Shown: positions 17,832 to 25,360 of the stretch, piece after piece
Position numbering within the stretch: position 1 is the stretch's first letter
Layout of the letters: every line of letters begins with the position of its first letter
Assembly: GCF_003347605.1 (NCBI RefSeq)
Contig: NZ_QDFZ01000003.1
Coordinates: forward strand, 62,001 to 126,000
Length of the DNA stretch: 64,000 bases
Source: Chryseobacterium sp. KLBC 52
GTDB taxonomy: Bacteria; Bacteroidota; Bacteroidia; Flavobacteriales; Weeksellaceae
Reading direction: 5' to 3'
The notes under the pieces: model-generated
Databases searched by the model: none
The model's input: only the letters and a program-made list of their open reading frames with translations
What the model was told of the DNA's origin: nothing
Program-made: the position numbers and the translations under genes

Positions 17832-19853
17832 TTAAACATGGTTGTTGTTCACCGGTTTGTGCTCCACTCCCAGGTGTTTAGCCATGTCCATCGCTCTTTC
17901 CAGAATTCCCTTTTCCTGTTGATTGGCTACGCCATTCAGTTTAAAAATCAGGGAAGCAATGCTCATATTTTTGATGTCATCGGAGGAGATTTTATATTTA
18001 TCCACCATACCCATTACTTTTCCAATGATGTTTTCTCCGTCACCCAGAAGGTTTTCTTTTACAATCTGTGCATTTTCGCTGTGGCTGATGAATTTATCCA
18101 ATCCTTTTCCTGCAGAAACTTGTCTGATAACGTTGTCGAAGAAAGTATTATCACCTCCTACGATATCAATTTTTGCAGATTTGAAAGCTTCCGCCAGTAC
18201 CATAGACTGTGCTTCTGCGATATCTTTCTGAATAGCGATCTGAGCCAGTTCCACATCTTTTTCTTTGGCAAGCTGAAGACGGAATTCCTCGTGATCTTTT
18301 CCGGCATCGTTCAGTTTCTTCATGGCTTCTGCTTTCTCTGTGATTCCTGCTGCTTCTGCCAATGCTTTTTCTTTGATGACTTCTGCCTGGGCAATTCCTT
18401 CTTTTTTATTGGCATCGGCTTTTTTCTCAATAACAGTAGCTTCTGCCACACCTTGTCTTTCTGCAGCATCTGCTTTCGCATGCATTACCTGAGCTTCTGA
18501 TAGTCCTACGGTTGCTTCTTCTTTTGCTTTCGCATCTGCAATAATCTTGCGTGCTTCAGCTTCTTTTTCTGCAGCATCTCTTTTCGCCTGTGCTTCAATT
18601 ACATATTTCTGCGCATCTTTTTCTGCTGCCAATCTGCGGGATTCTGCGGCTCTTGTTTCCTCGATCAGCTTTTTCTCTGCTTCCTGAGTGGCAACGGTAA
18701 TTTCTACCTGCTTGTTTCTTTCTGCTGTTTTGAAGGCTTCCAGATCTTTGATTCCCTGCTGCTCTTCCACTACGGTTTTCTCCATGGTTAATCGCTCGCG
18801 GATCGCATCCTGAATACTTTTCTTCTCTAGCTCTATTGCCTTCTCTTTTTCAATCTGAGCAAGAGAGACAATTCTTTCTCTTTCTGTAGCTTCAAGGGCT
18901 TTGTCTTTTAATACTCTTTCTGTTTCTACCAGATCTGCACGTTCTTTATTTTTAGCAGCAATAACGACCTGACGAAGTTTATTTTCTTCTGCAATCTGCA
19001 ATTTTTCTTCTGTAGCGATACGAACGGTTTCATATCTCAGACGTTCTTCTTCTTCTACTTTCAGAATTTCTGCATTTTCGCGGGCTTTGATATTGGCCAC
19101 TTCTCTTTTTTGAGATTCTTCTTTTTCTGCCAGCTGTTTTTCAAGTTCCAGAATGGCTTCTCTGGCTTCTACATTTTGTTTTGTAATGGTTTTTTCTTCA
19201 TCACGACGAACCTGATTGGCTTTAATATTTTGGGTCGCTGTAAGTTCAGTAATTTTCTTAATTCCTTCAGAATCAAGGATATTATCTTTATCTAATTTAT
19301 CAATTGAGGTCTGCTCAAGGTAGTCTATCGCACAGTCATCCAGCACATATCCGTTAAGATCTGTTCCAATGATATCAAGGATTTCCTGACGGAATTCACT
19401 TCTTGCTTCGTATAATTCTGTAAAATCAAATTTCTTTCCTACCGTTTTAAGAGCTTCTGAAAATTTAGCTTCAAACAATTCTCTTAATGTCTGGGCATCT
19501 GAAGCACGCTGACAACCAATCGTCTGACCTACATTCACAATATCATCTACTGATTTGTTGACACGGATAAAAAATGCCACCTGAATATCTGCTCTCATAT
19601 TGTCTTTACAGATCAAGCCTGCTCTTCCCTCTCTTGAAATCTCCAGTTTTTTGACGGAGATATCCATAGATTCCATACGATGAATAATGGGAATGACAAT
19701 ACCGGCATTAAAGAAGACTTTTGTACCTCCATAACCAGTTCTTAAAATAACGATTCCCTGAACGGTTTTTTTATACATCGATAAAATCCAGAAAATCAAT
19801 CCGATTGTTGCTACGACGGCAACAATAATTCCAGCAATTAAAGGTAAGTTCAT
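17832..19853 (-). CDS. Flotillin/YqiK-like SPFH membrane protein
   Basis: 673-aa flotillin. N-terminal membrane anchor LIAGIIVAVVATIGLIFWIL (residues about 4-23), SPFH/band-7 domain (about 30-200; MRADIQVAFFIRVNKSVDDI), then a very long alanine/glutamate-rich coiled coil (about 210-560) with repeated E-A-E-K blocks, and a C-terminal flotillin tail. It scaffolds membrane microdomains and oligomerises via the coiled coil. It is the fourth annotated gene of the YbjN-PspA-YqiJ-flotillin-ATPase operon; a YqiJ-like protein just upstream reproduces the E. coli yqiJ-yqiK pairing. Confidence 0.9.
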   Translation of the reverse strand: MNLPLIAGIIVAVVATIGLIFWILSMYKKTVQGIVILRTGYGGTKVFFNAGIVIPIIHRMESMDISVKKLEISREGRAGLICKDNMRADIQVAFFIRVNKSVDDIVNVGQTIGCQRASDAQTLRELFEAKFSEALKTVGKKFDFTELYEARSEFRQEILDIIGTDLNGYVLDDCAIDYLEQTSIDKLDKDNILDSEGIKKITELTATQNIKANQVRRDEEKTITKQNVEAREAILELEKQLAEKEESQKREVANIKARENAEILKVEEEERLRYETVRIATEEKLQIAEENKLRQVVIAAKNKERADLVETERVLKDKALEATERERIVSLAQIEKEKAIELEKKSIQDAIRERLTMEKTVVEEQQGIKDLEAFKTAERNKQVEITVATQEAEKKLIEETRAAESRRLAAEKDAQKYVIEAQAKRDAAEKEAEARKIIADAKAKEEATVGLSEAQVMHAKADAAERQGVAEATVIEKKADANKKEGIAQAEVIKEKALAEAAGITEKAEAMKKLNDAGKDHEEFRLQLAKEKDVELAQIAIQKDIAEAQSMVLAEAFKSAKIDIVGGDNTFFDNVIRQVSAGKGLDKFISHSENAQIVKENLLGDGENIIGKVMGMVDKYKISSDDIKNMSIASLIFKLNGVANQQEKGILERAMDMAKHLGVEHKPVNNNHV

Positions 19854-19895
19854 AGTTTTATAAGTTTATAGTTTATATAGATGTGTTTTTTTGTT

Positions 19896-19958
19896 TTATA
19901 AGAATTGGAAGATGATTCCGAGGATACAATTCAGCAAGATCAAAAAAATAGTCAGCAT
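19896..19958 (-). CDS. Candidate 20-aa hydrophobic microprotein
   Basis: An ATG-initiated frame in the 123-base gap between the YqiJ-like and flotillin genes encodes MLTIFLILLNCILGIIFQFL then TAA: one hydrophobic segment long enough to cross a membrane, with no charged residues. The preceding bases are A-rich, as is usual for Bacteroidota start sites. It is too short for coding statistics and could be chance; its location inside an envelope-stress operon and its composition are the only support. Confidence 0.3.
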   Translation of the reverse strand: MLTIFLILLNCILGIIFQFL

Positions 19959-19976
19959 GGTTATTAGTTTTTTATT

Positions 19977-20633
19977 TTAATATCTTATTGATTTCTGTAC
20001 GTAGTAAATCCTTTTTTCAGGTTCTTCATCTACAATCATAACCCGGGTTCCGTGCTCCAGCCTGCTACCGTCCTGGCTTCTCACCATCAGCGTCATAGGA
20101 TCGCTTCCGATGAAGACTTCCATCATTCCTATTTTATCATCCTGAATGCTGGATTTTAAGCGTCCTTCTCTTCCTAAAAAGGCATAGGATAATTCCCCTT
20201 TATGATTGATCTCTTTAAAAAAGGGATTCAGGGGCTTTAGGATTATTTTGGTTAATAGCATTCCCCCAATCATCATTGGAAAAAGAATCAGTATTCCTGC
20301 CCAAGTGGGAAGTGGAATGAAATAATTCAGATAAAATGATCCCAGCCAGGTAATCAGCAATGAAAGCGTAAGAAAGTATGTTACCGGAACAATATCCAGA
20401 TTCAAAAATTTCAGGAAATGCATCCAGGCTGAAGGATCATGATCAGGAGCGTGGAGATGACCATCCGGAACTTCTATATCTGCATCAGCATCCAGATCGG
20501 AATGAATGCCTACATCGATATCCAATCCTGTAAGAATGGTAAAGATCCAGTAGACCACTGATAATCCAAGAAGGACGGTCAGCACCGTATTCACCGGAGA
20601 AAATGCTATAGTTAAAAATTCCTGAAAGGTCAT
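19977..20633 (-). CDS. YqiJ/NfeD-like membrane protein with C-terminal OB-fold
   Basis: 218-aa inner-membrane protein. Hydrophobic segments lie near residues 15-37 (TVLTVLLGLSVVYWIFTIL), 80-105 (VTYFLTLSLLITWLGSFYL) and 110-130. A soluble acidic/His-containing loop (DLDADADIEVPDGHLHAPDHD) lies between the first two. The C-terminal 70 residues (GREGRLKSSIQDD, GTRVMIVDEE) form an NfeD-type OB-fold. YqiJ/NfeD proteins pair with flotillins/stomatins; the flotillin gene follows here. Three bases separate it from the pspA stop, so translation is probably coupled. Confidence 0.85.
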   Translation of the reverse strand: MTFQEFLTIAFSPVNTVLTVLLGLSVVYWIFTILTGLDIDVGIHSDLDADADIEVPDGHLHAPDHDPSAWMHFLKFLNLDIVPVTYFLTLSLLITWLGSFYLNYFIPLPTWAGILILFPMMIGGMLLTKIILKPLNPFFKEINHKGELSYAFLGREGRLKSSIQDDKIGMMEVFIGSDPMTLMVRSQDGSRLEHGTRVMIVDEEPEKRIYYVQKSIRY

Positions 20634-20636
20634 ATA

Positions 20637-21338
20637 TTAGCCTTTTTTAAGGGTTTCTTTTAATCTGTTTAAAGCTTCTTCAGCTTTTGTATCATTACTG
20701 TTTACCATGGCATCGATCTCTTCATCAATGCTTTTTCCTGATTTTGAAAAATCAGAATAGGCTTCTGCAAGGGCTTCCTGCTGTACGACACGATCCTTCA
20801 GTTTTTCCAGCATACTCACTGTACTTCCGGTGTCCATCTGGGTCATCTTCTGGTTGATATCTTTCGTGGCTTCACTTACCTGAACTCTTGCTTTCAGGGT
20901 TTTCAATTCGTTTTCCCATTTGGCAATGCTTGATTTCAGATGGTTGATATTGCCCTGTAACTTTTCGCAGTCATCAAACAGTTTTTCATGTTCTTTATGA
21001 AGAGCTGCTGCATTTTCCAAAGAAGAGGTCTGTTTTTTCAATGCTTCTTTAGCAAGGCGGTCTGCCTCAGCAGTTTCCACTTCTCCTTTTTCTGCTTTCT
21101 GAACAATGACTATGGCTTTATTATAATAGTCTTTTGCGGTTTCCTCTGCTGTCTCTGCTTCATTCTTTTTGCGTATGGCAAGAGCTTTCAACTGGGCAAG
21201 AGCTTCTATACTTTTTCCCAGCTGTTCTTTCATTTCACGGATACCCTGTTCCGTTAAATTGATCGGGTCTTCAAAGCTGTCGATCACAGAATGGATTTCT
21301 GCTTTTCCTATCGTTAACAATCTTTTAAAAATGTTCAT
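20637..21338 (-). CDS. pspA: PspA/IM30 family protein
   Basis: 233-aa ESCRT-III-like membrane-binding protein. Starts MNIFKRLLTIGKAEIHSVID, with the amphipathic N-terminal helix, then EDPINLTEQGIREMKEQL, the PspA/Vipp1 signature, and about 200 residues of helical coiled coil. PspA maintains membrane integrity under stress by polymerising on damaged membrane. No PspF-type sigma-54 activator or PspBC is nearby; instead it is embedded with flotillin and a giant AAA ATPase. It is the second gene of the operon. Confidence 0.9.
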   Translation of the reverse strand: MNIFKRLLTIGKAEIHSVIDSFEDPINLTEQGIREMKEQLGKSIEALAQLKALAIRKKNEAETAEETAKDYYNKAIVIVQKAEKGEVETAEADRLAKEALKKQTSSLENAAALHKEHEKLFDDCEKLQGNINHLKSSIAKWENELKTLKARVQVSEATKDINQKMTQMDTGSTVSMLEKLKDRVVQQEALAEAYSDFSKSGKSIDEEIDAMVNSNDTKAEEALNRLKETLKKG

Positions 21339-21357
21339 TTTAAATATCTTTTGTGAA

Positions 21358-21753
21358 TTACTTACTCATTTCAAGCATTTCTGTTGTAAATTCCCCCACA
21401 AGGATCCCTAAAGAGTTGATGGAAGCCATCACTTCGTTTTGTGCCATATTATCGGTTGGTAGTGTATCTCTGAAAATCACTCTTCTTCCGGTTGCGTCCA
21501 GTACAAATGCTCCGTGAACGATGTCTCTGTTTTTCTGAAGGAGTCTCAGAAATATTTTTTCGGATGGATTTTTGATTTCAAAAAGGAACTGTTCCATGAT
21601 CAGAATAGAGTCTGATATTATAAGGATCATGTTTTTTATCCCGTTGGATTCTTTTTCGATGATTAAGATTCTCTGAGCCTCATCTTCCAACGTGATGTTA
21701 AACTCATAATCTAACAACCACTCTTTGACCGTTCTGAATATTTGATTTCTCAT
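21358..21753 (-). CDS. YbjN / T3SS-chaperone-fold small protein
   Basis: 131-aa soluble protein with the alternating beta/alpha pattern of YbjN/CesT-like proteins, annotated elsewhere as molecular chaperone Tir or YbjN-domain. Recognisable blocks are IRTLIIEKESNG-like strands in the first half, FLRLLQKNRDIVHGAFVLD in the middle, and VIFRDTLPTDNMAQNEV in the second half. It is the first gene of the operon that continues into pspA 19 bases later, and has a strong promoter upstream at 21788-21818. It probably acts as an adaptor of the PspA/flotillin system; the specific function is unknown. Confidence 0.7.
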   Translation of the reverse strand: MRNQIFRTVKEWLLDYEFNITLEDEAQRILIIEKESNGIKNMILIISDSILIMEQFLFEIKNPSEKIFLRLLQKNRDIVHGAFVLDATGRRVIFRDTLPTDNMAQNEVMASINSLGILVGEFTTEMLEMSK

Positions 21754-21787
21754 GATGGCTGGTTTAGTGTTTTATTTTTCGTCTACA

Positions 21788-21818
21788 CAAATATAAAATA
21801 AAATTTTCAAATTGCAAA
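21788..21818 (-). promoter_or_regulatory. Promoter of the PspA/flotillin operon
   Basis: On the minus strand TTTG (21818-21815), an exact 19-base spacer, and TATATTTG (21795-21788) match both elements and the spacing of the Bacteroidota primary promoter (-33 TTTG, -7 TAnnTTTG). The start codon at 21753 follows 34 bases downstream. Confidence 0.7.
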
Positions 21819-21849
21819 TATTATTAGCAAATAATTGTTTCAGATTCTC

Positions 21850-21857
21850 TATCTTTG
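21850..21857 (+). promoter_or_regulatory. Putative -7 element of the divergent XRE gene
   Basis: TATCTTTG (TAnnTTTG) 18 bases before the ATG at 21876. Its presence argues against the upstream in-frame TTG at 21855 as the start. The gap between the two divergent -7 elements is only 54 bases, so a repressor bound here could control both directions. Confidence 0.55.
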
Positions 21858-21875
21858 CAAAAAAGATTAGACAAA

Positions 21876-22502
21876 ATGAGCTTCTTTGGAACTAATATTA
21901 AAAAAATAAGACAGGTGAAAGGACTAAGCCAAAAGGCTTTTGCTGATTTATTTGATTTAAACAGAGGAGTGATAAGCTCTTATGAGGAAGGACGTGCCGA
22001 ACCTAAGATAGAAACTATACTAAAGGTAGCGAATCATTTTAATCTTAATCTTGATAAATTACTGACAGAAACCCTTCAGGTAAACCAGTTAGTAAGCGTT
22101 TCTGATATAGACCAACTGATGCTTTTCCCGGAACTGGCTATTCAAAACAGCAAAGGAGCAAAGACAAACACAGAAGAAAATAATCCAAACACGGCAATAT
22201 TGCAAAAAATATTAGCATCCGTTGATATGGTCTATGAATTTACTTCTGAAAAAACCTTGCTTCCACAATATGAATACGGCGACATTCTATTTCTGAACAA
22301 AGCAGATCCGAAAACAGAACCTATCAGCAACCTTCTTATTTATCAGAACGAAAACCTTATGTATCATACTGATAATCAGAAAACAAATAATAAAGAACAG
22401 GAATATTATAAGATTGTAGGATACGTTTCTTTAGGGGAGAAAAATATCTTCACCAGTATTTTTGAGAGGCTGGAAAGACTGGAACGTAAAAAAAGAATCT
22501 AG
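21876..22502 (+). CDS. XRE-family regulator divergent from the PspA operon
   Basis: 208-aa HTH regulator starting MSFFGTNIKKIRQVKG. HTH at about residues 5-60 (LSQKAFADLFDLNRGVISSYEEGRAEPKIETI). The C-terminal half (about 115-200) resembles the beta-rich S24/LexA-like sensory domain (EFTSEKTLLPQYEYGDILFLN), but I see no Ser-Lys catalytic pair that I could assign. It is transcribed away from the envelope-stress operon with facing promoters, the usual layout for an autoregulated local repressor. Control of the operon is an inference. Confidence 0.8.
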   Translation: MSFFGTNIKKIRQVKGLSQKAFADLFDLNRGVISSYEEGRAEPKIETILKVANHFNLNLDKLLTETLQVNQLVSVSDIDQLMLFPELAIQNSKGAKTNTEENNPNTAILQKILASVDMVYEFTSEKTLLPQYEYGDILFLNKADPKTEPISNLLIYQNENLMYHTDNQKTNNKEQEYYKIVGYVSLGEKNIFTSIFERLERLERKKRI

Positions 22503-22532
22503 CAAACTCTTATTAAAATAATAAAAACAAAA

Positions 22533-22564
22533 AAAGCCCTCCGTAATCTCTTACAGAGGGCTTT
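22533..22564. terminator. Terminator of tRNA cluster copy 2
   Basis: Stem AAAGCCCTCcGTAA / TTACaGAGGGCTTT with a 4-base loop, followed on the minus strand by a T-run. It terminates the minus-strand tRNA cluster and lies just after the XRE gene on the plus strand. Near-identical hairpin at 22892-22923 follows the other cluster copy. Confidence 0.8.
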
Positions 22565-22565
22565 G

Positions 22566-22649
22566 TACCCCAGACGGGACTTGAACCCGTACGTCCTTGC
22601 GGACACAGGATTTTAAGTCCTGCGTGTCTACCAGTTCCACCACCAGGGC
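22566..22649 (-). tRNA. tRNA-Leu (UAA), copy 2
   Basis: 84 bases; anticodon loop CTTAAAA (anticodon TAA), long variable arm (TGTCCGCAAGGACGT), T-loop GGTTCAAGTCC. CCA is not encoded. The sequence is identical to the copy at 22927-23010. Confidence 0.95.
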
Positions 22650-22656
22650 ATGGTGT

Positions 22657-22720
22657 GGGCAAAAAAAAAGATTCGAACCAAGGGTTCCAACCTTCTTACT
22701 AACTCCGGAGAGCTTTTCGA
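22657..22720 (-). pseudogene. Degenerate tRNA-Gly relic
   Basis: This occupies exactly the place of tRNA-Gly in the duplicated cluster and keeps the flanks CTAT and CACACCA, the 5' TCGAAAAGCTC-like stretch, GAAGGTTGG and the T-loop GGTTCGAATC of the intact gene at 23020-23092. The acceptor stem, D-arm, GCC anticodon and T-stem pairing are lost, and it is about nine bases shorter. Confidence 0.75.
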
Positions 22721-22724
22721 ATAG

Positions 22725-22806
22725 TGCGGATGAAGGGACTCGAACCCCCACGCCTCACGGCACCAGATCCTAAGTCTGGCGTGGCTACCAATTACACCAC
22801 ATCCGC
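22725..22806 (-). tRNA. tRNA-Leu (UAG), copy 2
   Basis: 82 bases; 7-bp acceptor stem GCGGATG/CATCCGC, anticodon loop CTTAGGA (anticodon TAG), long variable arm, T-loop GGTTCGAGTCC. The sequence is identical to the copy at 23097-23178. Confidence 0.95.
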
Positions 22807-22891
22807 TGGTTTTGCTGATCTGAATACTCAGATTCAACCTGATTTCTTACAAATATAAGATTTTTATTTAAAGAACACTCTCTATTAAAAC

Positions 22892-22923
22892 AAAAAACCC
22901 TCCGTAAGATATTACAGAGGGTC
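22892..22923 (-). terminator. Terminator of tRNA cluster copy 1
   Basis: Stem ACCCTCcGTAA / TTACaGAGGGT with a T-run on the minus strand, directly after tRNA-Leu(UAA). It is a duplicated homologue of the hairpin at 22533-22564, showing that each cluster copy ends in its own terminator. Confidence 0.8.
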
Positions 22924-22926
22924 TTG

Positions 22927-23010
22927 TACCCCAGACGGGACTTGAACCCGTACGTCCTTGCGGACACAGGATTTTAAGTCCTGCGTGTCTACCAGTTCCA
23001 CCACCAGGGC
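22927..23010 (-). tRNA. tRNA-Leu (UAA), copy 1
   Basis: 84 bases, anticodon loop CTTAAAA (TAA), long variable arm. It is the last gene of the intact Leu(UAG)-Gly(GCC)-Leu(UAA) minus-strand cluster. Confidence 0.95.
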
Positions 23011-23019
23011 ATGGTGTGG

Positions 23020-23092
23020 AGCGAAAAACGGGATTCGAACCCGCGACCCCAACCTTGGCAAGGTTGTGCTCTACCAGCTGAGCTATTTTCGC
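23020..23092 (-). tRNA. tRNA-Gly (GCC)
   Basis: 73 bases; acceptor GCGAAAA/TTTTCGC, D-arm AGCTCAGCTGGTAGAGC, anticodon loop TTGCCAA (GCC), T-loop GGTTCGAATCC. The bases after the discriminator read CCA. The duplicated counterpart at 22657-22720 is a relic. Confidence 0.95.
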
Positions 23093-23096
23093 ATAG

Positions 23097-23178
23097 TGCG
23101 GATGAAGGGACTCGAACCCCCACGCCTCACGGCACCAGATCCTAAGTCTGGCGTGGCTACCAATTACACCACATCCGC
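23097..23178 (-). tRNA. tRNA-Leu (UAG), copy 1
   Basis: 82 bases, anticodon loop CTTAGGA (TAG), acceptor GCGGATG/CATCCGC. It is the first gene of the intact cluster. Confidence 0.95.
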
Positions 23179-23356
23179 TGGTTTTTTATATTGTAAGTTT
23201 TAAAGAGCTTGCTTCGTTTTTGTGAGTGCAAATATAGGACAATTTCCTTTACTACCAAACTTTTCAGGAAAAAAAAATAAAATTTCCATATTTTTTTTTC
23301 ATGCCTTCTTTTATTACATTTCATTTTCATACTTTTACATCGTTAATATTTACGAT

Positions 23357-23734
23357 ATGGAATTACAAGGAACGGTAAAGAAACTTTTTGATGCTCAAAC
23401 ATTTGCGAGCGGGTTTCAAAAAAGAGAAATGGTTATTTTGACCCAGGAACAGTATCCACAGCCGATAAACATAGAATTTTTATCTGATAAAATCAGTTTA
23501 TTAGATAACCTTAAGGAAGGAGAAAACGTAAAGGTAGGAATCAACATCAGAGGGAGAGAATGGGTTTCTCCGCAGGGTGAAACTAAATACTTCAACTCTA
23601 TTACAGGGTGGAGAGTAGAGAAAGTTTTTGACAATGGTTCTGAACCTACTCAGGCAACGCCTCAGCAATCTGCTTCTCCTGTTTCTAACGAGAATCCGTT
23701 TGCCGGAGATGACGATGATGATTTACCTTTCTAA
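23357..23734 (+). CDS. DUF3127 OB-fold-like protein with SSB-like acidic tip
   Basis: 125-aa protein started at the ATG at 23357 (MELQGTVKKLFDAQTFASGF). The longer frame upstream would add an implausible Phe/Tyr-rich leader. DUF3127 proteins adopt an OB-like fold and are thought to bind single-stranded nucleic acid. Residues 1-90 form the conserved domain (FQKREMVILTQEQYPQPINIE, VGINIRGREW); 91-112 is a Pro/Gln/Ser linker; the tail FAGDDDDDLPF closely resembles the acidic protein-recruiting tip of bacterial SSB. The similarity of the tail is visible; a role in replication or repair protein recruitment is inferred. Confidence 0.85.
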   Translation: MELQGTVKKLFDAQTFASGFQKREMVILTQEQYPQPINIEFLSDKISLLDNLKEGENVKVGINIRGREWVSPQGETKYFNSITGWRVEKVFDNGSEPTQATPQQSASPVSNENPFAGDDDDDLPF

Positions 23735-23757
23735 TTAAAGAATAAAAGATCAAATAT

Positions 23758-23790
23758 AAATCCTGCTTTTTGAAGTGGGATTTTTTTTCT
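23758..23790 (+). terminator. Probable terminator after the DUF3127 gene
   Basis: AAATCC and GGATTT pair, with an interrupted inner stem (CTT/AAG), and are followed by a run of T. It lies immediately before the aat start. Confidence 0.5.
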
Positions 23791-23794
23791 AAAA

Positions 23795-24448
23795 ATGGTC
23801 CGATTAGACGAAAACGAGATTTCATTTCCCGACCCTGAGCTGTATGATGGCCATGAGGGAGTGGTTGCTTTTGGCGGCGACCTGTCCGTAGAACGTATAT
23901 GGTTTGCCTATCAGCTGGGTATTTTTCCCTGGTACAATCCCGGAGAAGAAATTCTTTGGTGGTGTCCGGATCCAAGGTTTGTTCTTGTTCCTGAAGAATT
24001 AAAGGTTTCGAAATCCATGAGAAAGATACTCAACAGGGATGTTTTTACTTTCTCTGAGAATAAGAACTTCAGAGAAGTGATCAAAAACTGTCAGCAGGCT
24101 ATCCGAAAGGGACAGTCAGGAACGTGGCTTTCTGATGAACTGATGGAGTCTTTTATCCAGCTGCATCAATACGGTTTGGCCAAAAGCATTGAGGTGTGGC
24201 AGAATGAAGAACTTGTAGGAGGTTTTTATGGGCTGCAGATTGGAAACGTTTTCTGTGGGGAAAGCATGTTTGCAAAAGTAAGCAATGCTTCTAAAGCTGG
24301 GTTTATCCACTTTGTAGAAAGCCATAAAGATAATCTTGAATTAATTGATTGTCAATCTCATACCGAACATCTGGAGAGTCTGGGAGCAAAAATGATTCCC
24401 AAAAAAGAATTTCTAAAAATCTTACACGAAAATAATGAACGCAGATAA
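23795..24448 (+). CDS. aat: Leucyl/phenylalanyl-tRNA--protein transferase
   Basis: 217-aa N-end-rule transferase that adds Leu or Phe from aminoacyl-tRNA to proteins with N-terminal Arg or Lys, marking them for ClpAP-type degradation. Family motifs: FPDPELYDGHEGVVAFGGDL (residues about 9-28), GIFPWYNPGEEILWWCPDPR (about 45-64), SGTWLSDELMESFIQLH, GLQIGNVFCGESMFAKVSNASK, and C-terminal LIDCQSHTEHLESLGA. Length is typical. It overlaps the EamA transporter by 14 bases, so the two are co-transcribed. Confidence 0.96.
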   Translation: MVRLDENEISFPDPELYDGHEGVVAFGGDLSVERIWFAYQLGIFPWYNPGEEILWWCPDPRFVLVPEELKVSKSMRKILNRDVFTFSENKNFREVIKNCQQAIRKGQSGTWLSDELMESFIQLHQYGLAKSIEVWQNEELVGGFYGLQIGNVFCGESMFAKVSNASKAGFIHFVESHKDNLELIDCQSHTEHLESLGAKMIPKKEFLKILHENNERR

Positions 24449-25313
24449 AGAAAAATGGGTTCTTCTGGTTATCCTGAGTATTATCTGGGGATCATCCTTT
24501 ATTTTGATCAAAAAATCGCTGGAGCACTTCAATCCGTTTCAGGTTGGGTCTTTAAGAGTTCTTATTGCCGGCATTATTCTGCTTCCGGTGGCTATCTCCA
24601 ATTACAAACTTTTCCCTAAAAAGCATTTAAAATGGTTAATTCTGGCTGCTTTTACCGGGAATTTCATTCCGATGTTTCTGTTTCCGATCGCTGAAACGGA
24701 AATAAGCAGTAGTATTGCAGGGATTATCAACTCCATGATGCCCATTTTCGTGATTATTGTTGGAGCTTTGGTCTGGAAGTTTGAAACAACAAAAAAACAG
24801 ATTGTGGGCACGTTAATAAGCTTCACTGGAGTCTGTATTCTGGCGTTTGGTGGTGGAGACAGCGGAGATTTGAAAATGATTCCGATTCTGTTGCTTTTAT
24901 TGGCTACTCTGTGCTATGCATTGAGTACAACGACTGTAAAATCAAAGCTGATGGAGGTATCTTCCACCGTTTTATCTGCTTTTGTATTCTCTTTTGTTTT
25001 GTTGCTGCCTTCCATTATTGCTCTTACAGGTACAGGATTCTTTTCGGAATTCAGTTTTTCGAAGGATAATCTGATGGGGCTCATGTTTGTCAGTCTGTTA
25101 TCTGTTTTCGGAACCGGGCTGGCCATGATGATGAATTATCGTTTGCTGAAAGTTTCATCTCCCCTTTTTGCTTCCACGGTGACTTTAGTGATGCCTATTG
25201 TGGCTATTATCTGGGGCATAATAGATGGTGAGCAACTCACTTATTTACAATTTATTGGAGCTGGAATTATAATTGCCGGACTCATCTTTTTAAGAACAAA
25301 TCCAAAAAAGTAA
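24435..25313 (+). CDS. EamA/DMT-family transporter
   Basis: 292-aa drug/metabolite transporter with two EamA repeats (about residues 7-137 and 150-288) and ten predicted membrane helices. The N-terminal repeat contains LLVILSIIWGSSFILIKKSL and the second ends with GEQLTYLQFIGAGIIIAGLI, both typical. Substrates of this family vary (amino acids, nucleotides, drugs) and none can be assigned. It overlaps aat at its start. Confidence 0.9.
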   Translation: MNADKEKWVLLVILSIIWGSSFILIKKSLEHFNPFQVGSLRVLIAGIILLPVAISNYKLFPKKHLKWLILAAFTGNFIPMFLFPIAETEISSSIAGIINSMMPIFVIIVGALVWKFETTKKQIVGTLISFTGVCILAFGGGDSGDLKMIPILLLLLATLCYALSTTTVKSKLMEVSSTVLSAFVFSFVLLLPSIIALTGTGFFSEFSFSKDNLMGLMFVSLLSVFGTGLAMMMNYRLLKVSSPLFASTVTLVMPIVAIIWGIIDGEQLTYLQFIGAGIIIAGLIFLRTNPKK

Positions 25314-25333
25314 AATCGTATTATAAATTAAAT

Positions 25334-25341
25334 TATATTTG
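25334..25341 (+). promoter_or_regulatory. Putative -7 element of the lipoprotein gene
   Basis: TATATTTG (TAnnTTTG) 19 bases before the ATG at 25361. Confidence 0.5.
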
Positions 25342-25360
25342 GATGATTTAACTTATAACT

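Noticed and set aside
22551..23203. Short frames through the tRNA cluster
   Set aside because: They overlap tRNA genes exactly and have no protein character.
23222..23356. Long N-terminal extension of the DUF3127 gene
   Set aside because: Phe/Tyr/Ile-rich and non-homologous; the family starts at MELQGT.
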